A DNA stretch of 64,000 bases from Loxodes magnus. Lineage: Eukaryota; Ciliophora; Karyorelictea; Loxodida; Loxodidae. The position numbers and the translations under genes are program-made. A model generated the notes under the pieces. The model was not told where the DNA came from. It did not search any database and worked only from the letters and a program-made list of their open reading frames with translations. The stretch covers positions 1 to 64,000 of the forward strand of contig CAMPDV010000108.1 in the NCBI GenBank assembly GCA_946699065.1, given 5' to 3'. Shown here in pieces: positions 12,701-23,735 of the stretch (its first letter is position 1; each line of letters starts with the position of its first letter).

Positions 12701-15323
12701 TCAATAAAACCGAAATTCTATCTTCTTTTCTTACTTTACTTCTTCACTTTTCAAAATACTTATTACTTCAAGAAGTATACTCAATAAAACCGAAATTCTA
12801 TCTTCTTTTCTTACTTTACTTCTTCACTTTTCAAAATACTTATTACTTCTCAAAGCATACTCAATAAAACCGAAATTCTATCTTCTTTTCTTACTTTACT
12901 TCTTCACTTTTCAAAATACTTATTACTTCTCAAAGCATACTCAATAAAACCGAAATTCTATCTTCTTTTCTTACTTTACTTCTTCACTTTTCAAAATACT
13001 TATTACTTCTCAAAGCATACTCAATAAAACCGAAATTCTATCTTCTTTTCTTACTTTCCTTCTTCACTTTTCAAAATACTTATTACTTCTCAAAGCATAC
13101 TCAATAAAACCGAAATTCTATCTTCTTTTCTTACTTTACTTCTTCACTTTTCAAAATACTTATTACTTCAAGAAGTATACTCAATAAAACTAAAATTCTA
13201 TCTTCTTTTCTTACTTTACTTCTTCACTTTTCAAAATACTTATTACTTCTCAAAGCATACTCAATAAAACCGAAATTCTATCTTCTTTTCTTACTTTACT
13301 TCTTCACTTTTCAAAATACTTATTACTTCTCAAAGCATACTCAATAAAACCGAAATTCTATCTTCTTTTCTTACTTTACTTCTTCACTTTTCAAAATACT
13401 TATTACTTCTCAAAGCATACTCAATAAAACCGAAATTCTATCTTCTTTTCTTACTTTACTTCTTCACTTTTCAAAATACTTATTACTTCTCAAAGCATAC
13501 TCAATAAAACTGAAATTCTATCTTCTTTTCTTACTTTACTTCTTCACTTTTCAAAATACTTATTACTTCTCAAAGCATACTCAATAAAACTAAAATTCTA
13601 TCTTCTTTTCTTACTTTACTTCTTCACTTTTCAAAATACTTATTACTTCTCAAAGTATACTCAATAAAACTAAAATTCTATCTTCTTTTCTTACTTTACT
13701 TCTTCACTTTTCAAAATACTTATTACTTCTCAAAGCATACTCAATAAAACCGAAATTCTATCTTCTTTTCTTACTTTACTTCTTCACTTTTCAAAATACT
13801 TATTACTTCTCAAAGCATACTCAATAAAACCGAAAAACCATCTTCTTTTCTTACTTTACTTCTTCACTTTTCTAAATACTTATTACTTCTCAAAGCATAC
13901 TCAATAAAACCGAAATTCTATCTTCTTTTCTTACTTTACTTCTTCACTTTTCAAAATACTTATTACTTCTCAAAGCATACTCAATAAAACTGAAATTCTA
14001 TCTTCTTTTCTTACTTTACTTCTTCACTTTTCAAAATACTTATTACTTCTCAAAGCATACTCAATAAAACCGAAATTCTATCTTCTTTTCTTACTTTACT
14101 TCTTCACTTTTCAAAATACTTATTACTTCTCAAAGCATACTCAATAAAACCGAAAAACCATCTTCTTTTCTTACTTTAGTTCTTCACTTTTCTAAATACT
14201 TATTACTTCAAGAAGTATACTCAATAAAACTAAAATTCTATCTTCTTTTCTTACTTTACTTCTTCACTTTTCTAAATACTTATTACTTCAAGAAGTATAC
14301 TCAATAAAACTAAAATTCTATCTTCTTTTCTTACTTTACTTCTTCACTTTTCTAAATACTTATTACTTCTCAAAGCATACTCAATAAAACTAAAATTCTA
14401 TCTTCTTTTCTTACTTTACTTCTTCACTTTTCAAAATACTTATTACTTCTCAAAGCATACTCAATAAAACCGAAATTCTATCTTCTTTTCTTACTTTACT
14501 TCTTCACTTTTCAAAATACTTATTACTTCTCAAAGCATACTCAATAAAACCGAAATTCTATCTTCTTTTCTTACTTTACTTCTTCACTTTTCAAAATACT
14601 TATTACTTCTCAAAGCATACTCAATAAAACCGAAATTCTATCTTCTTTTCTTACTTTACTTCTTCACTTTTCAAAATACTTATTACTTCTCAAAGCATAC
14701 TCAATAAAACCGAAATTCTATCTTCTTTTCTTACTTTACTTCTTCACTTTTCAAAATACTTATTACTTCTCAAAGCATACTCAATAAAACTAAAATTCTA
14801 TCTTCTTTTCTTACTTTACTTCTTCACTTTTCTAAATACTTATTACTTCTCAAAGCATACTCAATAAAACCGAAATTCTATCTTCTTTTCTTACTTTACT
14901 TCTTCACTTTTCTAAATACTTATTACTTCTCAAAGCATACTCAATAAAACTAAAATTCTATCTTCTTTTCTTACTTTACTTCTTCACTTTTCTAAATACT
15001 TATTACTTCTCAAAGCATACTCAATAAAACTAAAATTCTATCTTCTTTTCTTACTTTACTTCTTCACTTTTCAAAATACTTATTACTTCTCAAAGCATAC
15101 TCAATAAAACCGAAATTCTATCTTCTTTTCTTAATTTACTTCTTCACTTTTCTAAATACTTATTACTTCTCAAAGCATACTCAATAAAACCGAAATTCTA
15201 TCTTCTTTTCTTACTTTACTTCTTCACTTTTCAAAATACTTATTACTTCTCAAAGCATACTCAATAAAACTAAAATTCTATCTTCTTTTCTTAATTTACT
15301 TCTTCACTTTTCAAAATACTTAT

Positions 15324-15599
15324 AACTACTCTTGACTCAAAGTTTTTGTAACTCTAAAAGCTAAAATTTTTTCATATTTTACTTCTTCATTTATTTAATA
15401 TCTCAGATCATATTATTTTTTCAACACTTCAGTTTTTGATTCTTTATTTTTCTAATTTCACTATGAATATAATCTTATTATTATACTTATTTTTTATCTA
15501 ACTTTCATATTTAAATAAAAAGTTACTTATAATTCTTTTTTGCTTTTATTCATATCAAAAAATTATATATTTTACTTTGACTATAATTTATTTTTATGC
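15324..15599. other. AT-rich spacer after the satellite
   Basis: The last monomer degenerates after about 15323 and is followed by AT-rich sequence of no recognised content. No coding signal or structured repeat was seen. Confidence 0.6.
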
Positions 15600-15895
15600 T
15601 TAGAGAGTTTCGGACTGCAACTTCTTCTCATTTTACGATCCCAACACTGGCTTCATGGGATATCGGCGATATCCTGTTTCTTTCGAAAAGCTCTTCCTTT
15701 AGCTCCATCGCTATTGGCAGCCAGGCTTCAACCCCCTACCTGGAGTGGATAATCAAGAGAAAGGCTTTTCCTTTCAAAGGTTGACTTTGATCAGTGACTT
15801 TCTCACTTCGTTAAAGGAGCTTGTTCCTATCTATAAGACCTGAAAGTATGATTCGGAAGGTCTATCTCAGCTCCCACCTTTTTAATTATCATTTC
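15600..15895 (-). mobile_element. Dispersed repeat family A, copy 1
   Basis: A less AT-rich patch whose reverse complement matches the patch at 37880-38165. Shared words include ggtgggagctgagat, gcgatgga and caggatatc. Read on the minus strand with TAA/TAG as Gln, one frame gives a conserved GVEAWLPIAMEL segment; the other copy gives GFEAWLLIAMEL. The two copies therefore probably descend from a protein-coding mobile element. Frame is not kept along the whole patch, so this is a remnant. The element type was not recognised. Confidence 0.6.
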
Positions 15896-16134
15896 TTACT
15901 TTTCTTAGCATATTTTTATTTTATTTATTTTATCATTATTTTTGAAATATTTCTTCTTAGTAGATTTTTTTTTTTTTGTATTTCAAGATCTTTTTCTACT
16001 TTTATTAACTCTAAAAATCAAAAAATTTTTCATTACCCAAAAATCAAAAAAATTATCACAACCCAATTCAAAAAAGAATTAGCACAACCCATAATCAAAA
16101 CATTTCGAAACCAAAATCAAATTATATCCTTCAT

Positions 16135-16290
16135 TTTTTTTAATCCCATTTTTTCTCAAAACCCTTTTATATTTTGAAACTTTTTTTAAAAAATTTGTTC
16201 CTTTCTGACCTTTATCTATCCCGATTTCCCCCAGTTTGTTCCGTCCGAAAAAAGTCTTGCAGTGTAAAAAGCTGAGCAAAAAAACAAAAT
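16135..16290. repeat. Direct repeat left of the minisatellite
   Basis: About 150 bp that recurs in the same orientation at 17108-17271. Both copies contain a taatcccattttt-like or attcccattttt start, then tcctttctgacc, then ccccagtttgttccgtcc or ccccagcttgttccgtcc, then agtgtaaaa and a gctgagc or gctgaac word. The pair brackets the minisatellite between them. No function is visible. Confidence 0.7.
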
Positions 16291-16389
16291 TAAATTTTTC
16301 ACGATTTAATGCTTTAAATACTCTTATTCGCCTTTGATTTAGCTCTAAAAATCGAAAAAAATACCAAAACCCAATTCTTAAAATTTTTA

Positions 16390-17105
16390 TCATGCACCAA
16401 AATCTAAAATTTTCAAATCAAAAAAAAACAAAAACTTTCAAAACCAAAACTTAAATCTTTAAAACCAAAATACAAAATCGAAAGTTTTCAAAAACAAATC
16501 CAAAATTTTCATAACCAAAATCAAAACTTTTTCAAAACCGAAATCAAAAATTTCAAAACCAAAATCAAAAATTTCAAAACCTAAATCAAAAATTTCAAAT
16601 CCTAATTCAACAATTTTCAAGCCCAAATCAAAAATTTTCAAAACCGAAATCAAAAATTTCAAAACCAAAATCAAAAATTTCAAAACCTAAATCAAAAATT
16701 TCAAATCCTAATTCAACAATTTTCAAGCCCAAATCAAAAATTTTCAAAACCGAAATCAAAAATTTCAAAACCAAAATCAAAAATTTCAAAACCTAAATCA
16801 AAAATTTCAAATCCTAATTCAACAATTTTCATAACCAAAATCAAAACTTTTTCAAAACCGAAATCAAAAATTTCAAAACCAAAATCAAAAATTTCAAAAC
16901 CTAAATCAAAAATTTCAAATCCTAATTCAACAATTTTCAAGCCCAAATCAAAAATTTTCAAAACCGAAATCAAAAATTTCAAAACCAAAATCAAAAATTT
17001 CAAAACCTAAATCAAAAATTTCAAATCCTAATTCAACAATTTTCAAGCCCAAATCAAAAATTTTCAAAACCGAAATCAAAAATTTCAAAACCAAAATCAA
17101 AAAAA
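16390..17105. repeat. Minisatellite, about 107-bp unit of 18-bp subunits
   Basis: Tandem blocks built on an 18-bp subunit of the type aaaaccgaaatcaaaaatttc. A marker subunit (cctaattcaacaatttt) recurs at about 16600, 16707, 16813, 16920 and 17027, giving a unit of about 107 bp (six subunits). Because the period is near a multiple of three, the minus strand yields long repetitive frames with an FDFGFEI-type hexapeptide. These are best read as by-products of the repeat, since all frames are periodic and there is no non-repeat domain attached. Confidence 0.85.
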
Positions 17106-17107
17106 AT

Positions 17108-17271
17108 AGTCTCAAATTTTTTATTCCCATTTTTTTCAAAAACCTTTTATACTTTAAAAATTGTTCTTGAAAAAAAATATTCCTTTCTGACCCTCTTCTA
17201 ATCCCGAAATCCCCCAGCTTGTTCCGTCCCAACTCAGCCCTATAGTGTAAAACGCTGAACAAAAAAAGGCT
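17108..17271. repeat. Direct repeat right of the minisatellite
   Basis: Second copy of the segment at 16135-16290, in the same orientation, with the shared cccccag/ttgttccgtcc core. Together the two copies and the minisatellite form a roughly 1.1-kb unit. Confidence 0.7.
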
Positions 17272-18093
17272 TTGACGTTTTTCGCCATTTTCACGGCTTC
17301 TAACTCATTAAAATTTAATCTGCTGCACATTAAATGCAGTACATCAAATTTTTCCTATCGTAAAAACACATAATGCAACTTAAAAATAGTAACAAACGTA
17401 ATTAAATTTTATAACAAATTGAAAAAAAAACTTCGCGCTTACACTTAACTCAAAAATTTTTATGACACTATACTATAAAATTAAAAAATTTTATCTCTAG
17501 CACATAACTCAAAAATTTTCCTAACACTAGAAAAATTTAAATATTTTTACTCTAGTACATACTTCAAAAATTTTTCCAATACTAAAAATCAAAATTATTT
17601 AGCTGAGTATATACCTCGAAAATTTTTTCAACACTGGAAAATTTGAAATTTTTTTAACTCTAGTACTTACTTCAAAAATTTTCCTTACACTAGAAAATTA
17701 AAAGAATTTTAAGTCTAGTATGTACTTCAAAAAATTTTCAAACACTTTAAAAAATTTGAAATTTCTCTAACACTTGATTTTAAAATTGAATTAAAAAAAA
17801 TATTAATAAAAATAACTAAATTCAATAAAAAGACTTAGAAAAAATTACGAACTTTAAAACTTTTTTAAATTTAATTGTAATTATGATATTAAGAGTAAGA
17901 ACATAAGCAATAATAATAAAGACTTAACAATTTTAATATTATTTAAATGTAAATATTAAATAGTTTAAACAGTTTAGATAGTTTAAATTCGAATAGATCA
18001 CTTGATGTATCTCTACCTATCCTCCACACTCATTATAGTATTAGCCATTACACAATTGTTAAATGATAATCCATAGTCAGCATATACTTTATT
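17272..18093. repeat. AT-rich spacer with a degenerate 60-bp tandem array
   Basis: From about 17440 to 17780 there are roughly six degenerate copies of a 60-odd-bp unit containing ctctagtacatacttcaa and aacactagaaaattt words. The rest, up to the end of the WD40 gene, is AT-rich and shows nothing recognisable. Part of 17800-18093 will be the 3' untranslated region of the gene to the right. Confidence 0.6.
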
Positions 18094-20337
18094 TCAGTCA
18101 GTCTACTAAATGTGGTGTGTTAAATTAAAACTTACCTATTATTAGCTAGTTGTTTATTCTCCATTCAATAGCCTTCCTAAGTTCCATCTTCGAGTGTTGT
18201 AGTCTTTTGATTAAGCAGGATATATACTTCCATTACTTGATACCAACCATTAATTGTCACTAGATAATGATAAACTACCCACAGTGTCCGTATGACCCAT
18301 AAGTACACAGATACACTATCCAGTATTGATATTTCAGATTCTTATGGTCTTGTCATGAGATCCAGATAAGATATACTTGTTGTTACTTGAGAATATTACC
18401 GAATAGACATAAGATGAGTGTCCCGATAAGACCTTTGTACATTATTGTGTTCTTGAGTTCCATAAACGAATAGTTTCGTCATCCGATCCAGATATGATGT
18501 AAGTGGAATCACTAGATATAGCCACAGCATATACATAACTAGTGTGACCACTCATGGTCTTACAGGTACCTGTCTTGACGTCCCATAGTCTCACCGTCTT
18601 ATCTCAACTTCCCGATACGATGAACTCTGAATCACTGGATATAGCCACAGATGATACAGAACTAGTGTGACCACTCATGGTCTTACAGGTACCTGTCTTG
18701 ACGTCCCATAGTCTCACCGTCTTATCTCTACTTCCTGATACGATGAACTCTGAATTACTGGATATAGCCACAGATCATACATAATGTGTGTGACCACTCA
18801 TGGTCTTACAGGTACCTGTCTTGACGTCCCATAGTCTCACCGTCTAATCTAAACTTCCCGATACGATGAACTCTGAATTACTGGATATAGCCGCAGCATA
18901 TACACAACTAGTGTGACCACTCATGGTCTTACAGGTACCTTCAGCTATGTTGTAGAGTCTTAGAGTTTTGTCAAATGATCCAGATACTATTAAGTTAGCG
19001 TTTGGTGAGATGGCCACGGATGTGACTGAGTTTGTGTGTCCAGTGTATATGTGTGGGTGCTCGGAAGAGATTGAGGTAAGATTGACATTTGAGAGGTCGC
19101 AGTTAATGAATTTTGTATTTCTGAGGTTAGTGGTAGTTAAGTTTGAATTGGAGAAGTTGCAGGAGGTGAAGGTGGTGTCAGAGAGATCAGCATTAGATAT
19201 GTCGATGCTTGATAAGTTTTATTACGTGAAATTATAGTTCATGAAGTTCAATAGAGTTAAAGTGTTCGAGGCTATTTAAGATAATCCCTGTTGAGTTTTA
19301 GATAACTAGATTATCTGATTTAACTTTGAAAGTATTTATTAGTCGGTTACTTAATGTAATTTTAACAAAATTTTTCCTTAGCTAATCAATCCTGACTTAT
19401 TTAGAGGATTTTACTTCAACGTTAATTGATTGAAATTCTCTTCCTTTATCTGGTTTAAGAACTTATTTAAATTTTCGAACGTTATGTTTGTAAAATCCTA
19501 GATTGCATATTTGCTCACTATTTATTACTCTTGATTTTAAGCTTATATCTAAACTAAAGGCTATATTGTAATGCTTGTTACTTAACAAAACTCATTCACT
19601 ACATTTGCTTGCTTGAAATAGTTTTGAATTAGCATCTCTGCCTCATTTAACGTTAATTGCTAGCCGTTAGAATTCTAACTTAAATAACTGAATACCTTGA
19701 ACATACATGATTGAACGACATTTCTTAGATTTTGTATGCTCATTTGTTAGTTCTAAATTTTTTTTAACTCAGTTATTTCTTACATTATTAAATTGAATTC
19801 TTATTAATTATTTTTTTCTAGATTTTACTAGTATTAACCCAATGGCTATTATTAAAATTCACTTGATATCTGAAGCTTAGATAAACGCTTCAGTAAATTC
19901 TTGCTCTTATTATTTGTACCATAAATTTAATCAGTTAAAATTTTTAGTATCTACTGAAATGCCAAAGCCTAGATACTTTGCATATATTAAGAACTTTCCT
20001 ATATAACTTCTTTTATTTCATTATGGTAACTTTATTTTTGAATCTAATATCCCTGTAACCACTTGTATTATTCTTTTATCTGTACTTATTCACCAATTTA
20101 GATCTATTAATGTCTTGGTATTTGCTACTGCACTTGCAGTTAAACTACATATCCTTGTAACTATTCAGGCTGTATGTAGTAAATTTAGTTGTGTTATGCA
20201 CATTCGATTTTTTTTGTAAGTTGAAATACTGTTTAAAAACACTTCAAACATGAACTACATCCACATGGTAATTATTTGTATAATCGCTTGTCTTAATTGA
20301 ATTGCTTTTTACAGTTTGGACACTGATTGCTATCCAT
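18094..20337 (-). CDS. RING-like / pentapeptide / WD40 repeat protein, 747 aa
   Basis: Probably a scaffold or ubiquitin-ligase-like protein. Reading TAA/TAG as Gln and TGA as Trp gives one unbroken, intron-free frame from the ATG at 20337. Residues 6-49 form a RING-like zinc finger (C6, C9, C25, C27, C30, C33, C46, H49). Residues 50-365 are Gln-rich and coil-like. Residues about 366-425 are pentapeptide repeats (ISNADLSDTTF, LTTTNLRNTKF). From about residue 430 to the end there are seven WD40 repeats of the GHTxxVxxVAIS...VSGSxDKTVRLWDVKTG type. Repeats 2-4 are almost identical in DNA, so they arose recently. In-frame TGA codons at residues 521 (YVxSVAIS), 578 (SGSxDKT) and 668 (IRIxNIN) sit at typical Trp positions. 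I took the TGA at 18096-18094 as the stop because similarity ends before it; this is uncertain. The RING ligase role is inferred. Confidence 0.93.
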
Positions 20338-20940
20338 TTATAAAGATTAAAAAACAATTTAGTATATAGAAACTAATTATATTGAAATAAAAATTGATAA
20401 ATTATTTTTATTATTTAAAAATCAAATTTAAAATTTAAAAATTTAAATTTGCGAAATATTTAAATATTTTTAAAAGAAAGAAAATTAAACAAATATATAT
20501 AAAAAAAATCCTAAAAAATAACAAATTAAAAATTTAAACTAGAACAAAAAAAATTTTCTGCAAATTTTTTTAGCTTAGAAAAAAATGAACTTATATAATA
20601 TAAAAAAACTAATATCATATTGACTATACATTAAACATTTTAGTATGATGGTTAAAAATAAATATACTAGAGATTTTTAAGAATGAACAATTTATAACTA
20701 AAAAAAATATTAGAAATTAATGAATTTAAAACAAATTTAAACAGTTATTTCACGAAAAAATGATCAAAAATAATATATATATAAGATTTTAAAAAAAATA
20801 TCTTAAAAAAATAAAAAAAATGGTGGACTAACCAAAATTATTTTTATTTAGCTTATAAAAAAAAGAATAAAGCATGAAATATCTATAATTACATCCACAT
20901 CATCTTAAAAATTAATTTTTTTATAAATAATAAATATGGT
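20338..20940. other. AT-rich upstream region of the WD40 gene
   Basis: Extremely AT-rich sequence with A and T runs immediately 5' of the RING/WD40 gene. It probably includes that gene's promoter, but no specific element can be assigned. No coding signal was seen. Confidence 0.5.
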
Positions 20941-20945
20941 TATAG

Positions 20946-20976
20946 AGAGCGTAGCACCTAGTTGATACGCAGCTCT
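20946..20976 (-). repeat. Dispersed hairpin motif, copy 1
   Basis: Ends agagc and gctct can pair around a core gtagcacc...tgatacgca. Similar elements lie at 29002, 29117 and 35121, all in the same orientation. On the minus strand each starts after gaaag or a similar word and is followed by ctataa. This copy lies about 390 bp downstream of the LINE C-terminus (minus strand), which is where a LINE 3' stem-loop would be. Confidence 0.6.
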
Positions 20977-20989
20977 TTCCATATCTTAA

Positions 20990-21362
20990 TATATGTCCTT
21001 TTCTTCAAGTAAACCTTCAGGTAATAGAAATTCTTCTCCTATTAGTTCCATATCATCATCATTTTCTTCTTCAATATCTCTTGTTCTTCTGTCTTCTATC
21101 TATCTACGCTTTATTAGATCTTTAATGCAAGCTTAATTTATTTTTTCTTATGTATCTTACTAATTTTCGTTTCTAATTCTTTTCTTCTTGATTAAGCTTT
21201 TTTACACTCATAAAAATTATCCTTTTCCTGCTCTTTGGTCTTTTCCTATTTCTTTTTTTCATTCAATTTTCTTTTCTAAGTATCCTTTTTTTTTTCTAAT
21301 ATGTTTTTGATATAATCTTTTATTATCAAGTCAGTTTTAGCTCTTTTTTACTCTTCTTAGGT
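20990..21362 (-). other. Probable 3' untranslated region of the LINE remnant
   Basis: AT-rich sequence between the end of the zinc-finger coding segment and the hairpin at 20946. There is no coding signal. Its position fits a LINE 3' UTR. Confidence 0.4.
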
Positions 21363-23075
21363 TCTAATGAATTTTTCGAATTTTGCCGTACCTCATATTA
21401 TATCAAATAGTTCCATTCCTTGTCTTTCTACTCCTATTGTTCTTAACTTTCTAATACATATTTATCTACTTTCTTTGTATTCTGAGCATTTTTCTATGAT
21501 ATGCCTTTCGTTTTCTCTTGCATCATTACAGAAAGGGCATTTGCTTGTCGCAACTAGGTGTCTTTCTTTTAAACAATCCTGGCTGCCATTACATCTCGTT
21601 CTTATTCTAAATATGTAGCATATTTCTTCTTTTCTATTTTTATTGTATCTCAGGTAGTTGGGTGGTCCTACTACATATTCATCAAATCATGTTTTTCTAT
21701 GCTGTAGAGTTGTTATCATTTACTCCATTCTTTCTCTATCTTCTATGTATACTCTATGTTCTCAAATTGCACGATTAATGTTTCTTCCCTTTTTGATTAT
21801 TATTACCATCATTTATAAATATATTTTTGTCTTCAATTTTTAATTCTAATTTTATTGTCGTGCAGTATTGTTCAAAAATAAAGTTCTCTTCTTTACAAAA
21901 ATCGAACAATGAGTCTTTTGTTTTTCCTTAATTTCCTATTAATTCGCCTCTTAATCTCAACGTTTTTTGTCATAGGTAATGTTTAAATTTCATAAACTGC
22001 AATTCGTGTTCTAACATCTCCTTTTGCACTTAAAAAAGGGGCATCTATGATTGTTCGTAAAGATCTTCTCTATATTATTTCTAAAAATAAAACTTTAAAC
22101 TTAAAGAGTTTTTATACATCTATAACTGCAAGAATTGCTTCCTTCAATTATAGACATTAGTAAATTTTTCTATTGCTTTTAATTATAATCTTGATCTTAG
22201 CAATTTTAAATTACTTTAGTTTAATCTCATCTTTTATTTCTTCCTTTTACGCTTTTTCCATTTCTAATAATTCTAGTCTTCTTGACATAAGTTTCTTGTG
22301 AAATATTTTTTAATTTAAATATCCTAAATAAGACTTAGGAAAGGAGTTTATAAGACCTTAATTATATAATATAAGTCATCTTAAATCATAATTCCCAATC
22401 TTTTACAATAGTAAATATCTTATATTAGAATAGTATATTCATTTAAAAATGTGCTTGAATGTATCATACTCTCCACACATACAGTAGGAATATCTATAGG
22501 ATAGTGATGATCTTAAAGATCTTTTCGAAAGCTAAGGATTGGGTTCTAAATTAAATATAACGATAATTTCTTGTCTTAATTCTTTGTTCAACTTAGTGTA
22601 AGTAATTACTGGAAATTGATTAAGATTACTAAACTGCTCAGTATAAATTTTATCTTTTTCATTTTCTTAAACTTTTGAGTATCTGTTTTATAGAAATATT
22701 TTCTATATCATCTCTAATTGCTCCATCACTTATTTTCCTAGAAATTATTTGCAATATGGGATCACTTCTGCTCCATAACTGAAAACTGAGTTTACGAAAG
22801 TTTTTAACAGTATTTTTAATTATATGATGTTAATCCCTTATTCATTGTTATTTTTCTCAGTATTTATGTTTACATCTTTTATGCTGCTTCTAGTCTATTC
22901 TCCATGTGCTTTTCAAAATTGATGTTTTCTTTTATTATATGAACTAAGTATAAAAGTTCGTTACTCTTTTGATCCTTTAACTGCCCATCTCGATAGTTTA
23001 TCCAGAATATTGTTCATCAAAATATTATTTTAATAGCTAAATAAAATAAGACCCTCATCGCTAGTAAATTTACTA
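21363..23075 (-). pseudogene. 5'-truncated LINE (non-LTR) reverse transcriptase
   Basis: C-terminal part of a non-LTR retrotransposon polyprotein, in pieces shifted by small indels. In order along the minus strand: a degenerate motif-C-like SDEGLILF at about 23060, where active enzymes have ADD; the following segment NNILDKLSRWAVKG; then NINFEKHMENRLEAAQKM at about 22900. Next comes the post-RT hallmark LKTFVNSVFSYGAEV at about 22780 and MEQLEMIQKIF at about 22720. Last is a Cys-His finger CPFCNDARENERHIIEKC (C-x2-C-x8-H-x4-C) at 21539-21486. Several in-frame TGA codons in the finger region fall at plausible Trp positions. The endonuclease and most of the RT palm are missing, as expected of 5' truncation. 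It is inactive. Confidence 0.75.
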
Positions 23076-23559
23076 TCTTCAATTTGAATCTCAGAATTTT
23101 ATATATTGAATATTTGGCCACTTTAATCTGCTGTATTATTCGAGATTTTTAATTCTCAAATCATATTTCACTTTAATTGATAAAAAATTAATTACTACCT
23201 TTAGGTGAAAAATGTTCTATTACCACTGAAGATATCCCTAATAACGAATATTAAGTTGATATAATAAAATTGCAACTTGTTTAATTGCAATTAGTCCCTT
23301 AAAGATTTTTTTTTCAGAAATTACTAAGTTTGTTTGATTTAGGTAATTCAAACTCATAAAAATTTAAGGTAATTGTGATTATAAAAAGAGAATGGGTTTA
23401 TCTTTTTTAATAAAACACATAGTTGAGCTTGAATCTTGCAATGAACATCCATATCCTTATGAATGATTGACTTAAAGCTTCCTTCTCACCCTCCTCTGAA
23501 AATTTCACATTGATTTAAGCAAGTAGAATAGTTCAAGCAATCAAGAAGGTAATCATGTT
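23076..23559. other. AT-rich spacer
   Basis: No motif of the RT palm, no gene and no repeat was recognised between the LINE remnant and the family B copy. Confidence 0.4.
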
Positions 23560-23735
23560 AAGGAATGTATATTGTGTGATCTTCATTTTCGCTTGCTTAG
23601 TAAATAGTCTCAGTACCCTATAGGTGAAGAACAGACAAGAGAAGAGAAGACAAGATTGAAGAGACATCAAGTAGCATTAATGGTGAAAGATGCCAGATAC
23701 TAAGGTCTCTTAGGGCAACATTTCTTAAGCAAGCT
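23560..23735 (+). mobile_element. Dispersed repeat family B, copy 1
   Basis: A less AT-rich patch matching the reverse complement of 29215-29370. Shared words include gaagaacagacaagag-like and agaagacaaga segments, catcaagtag, and gaaagatgccagatacta followed by aggtctctta. Identity is high over about 110 bp and then stops at both ends. It looks like a short interspersed element or a fragment of a larger retroelement. No protein family or RNA polymerase III box was recognised. Confidence 0.65.

Larger units (their letters stand above)
1..15323. repeat. 80-bp satellite array, about 190 monomers
   Basis: A head-to-tail tandem array of an 80-bp monomer fills the first 15.3 kb and runs off the left edge. 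Each monomer begins with cgaaattctatcttcttttc and ends with agcatactcaataaaac. The plus strand is pyrimidine-rich. Recurrent variant sites are ccttcttc/acttcttc/aattcttc, ttctcaaag/ttcaagaag, ttttcaaaa/ttttctaaa, and accg/actg/acta at the monomer joint. Spacing is exactly 80 bp over long stretches (about 10860-13830), while the left part carries many 1-bp deletions. No coding frame is evident. It could be a centromeric, subtelomeric or germline-limited satellite; the sequence does not say which. Confidence 0.97.

Noticed and set aside
1..15323. CRISPR-like array of regular repeats
   Set aside because: The whole 80 bp recurs; there are no unique spacers between short repeats.
15540..16177. Plus-strand frames across family A copy 1 and the T-rich tract after it
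   Set aside because: The conserved frame shared with the copy at 37870-38165 is on the other strand; the rest is low-complexity.
16459..17262. Long minus-strand frames with FDFGFEI-type repeats
   Set aside because: They follow from the 18-bp minisatellite period; no flanking domain or start context supports a gene.
18968..19237. 89-codon plus-strand frame
   Set aside because: It is antisense to the pentapeptide and WD40 part of an intact gene.
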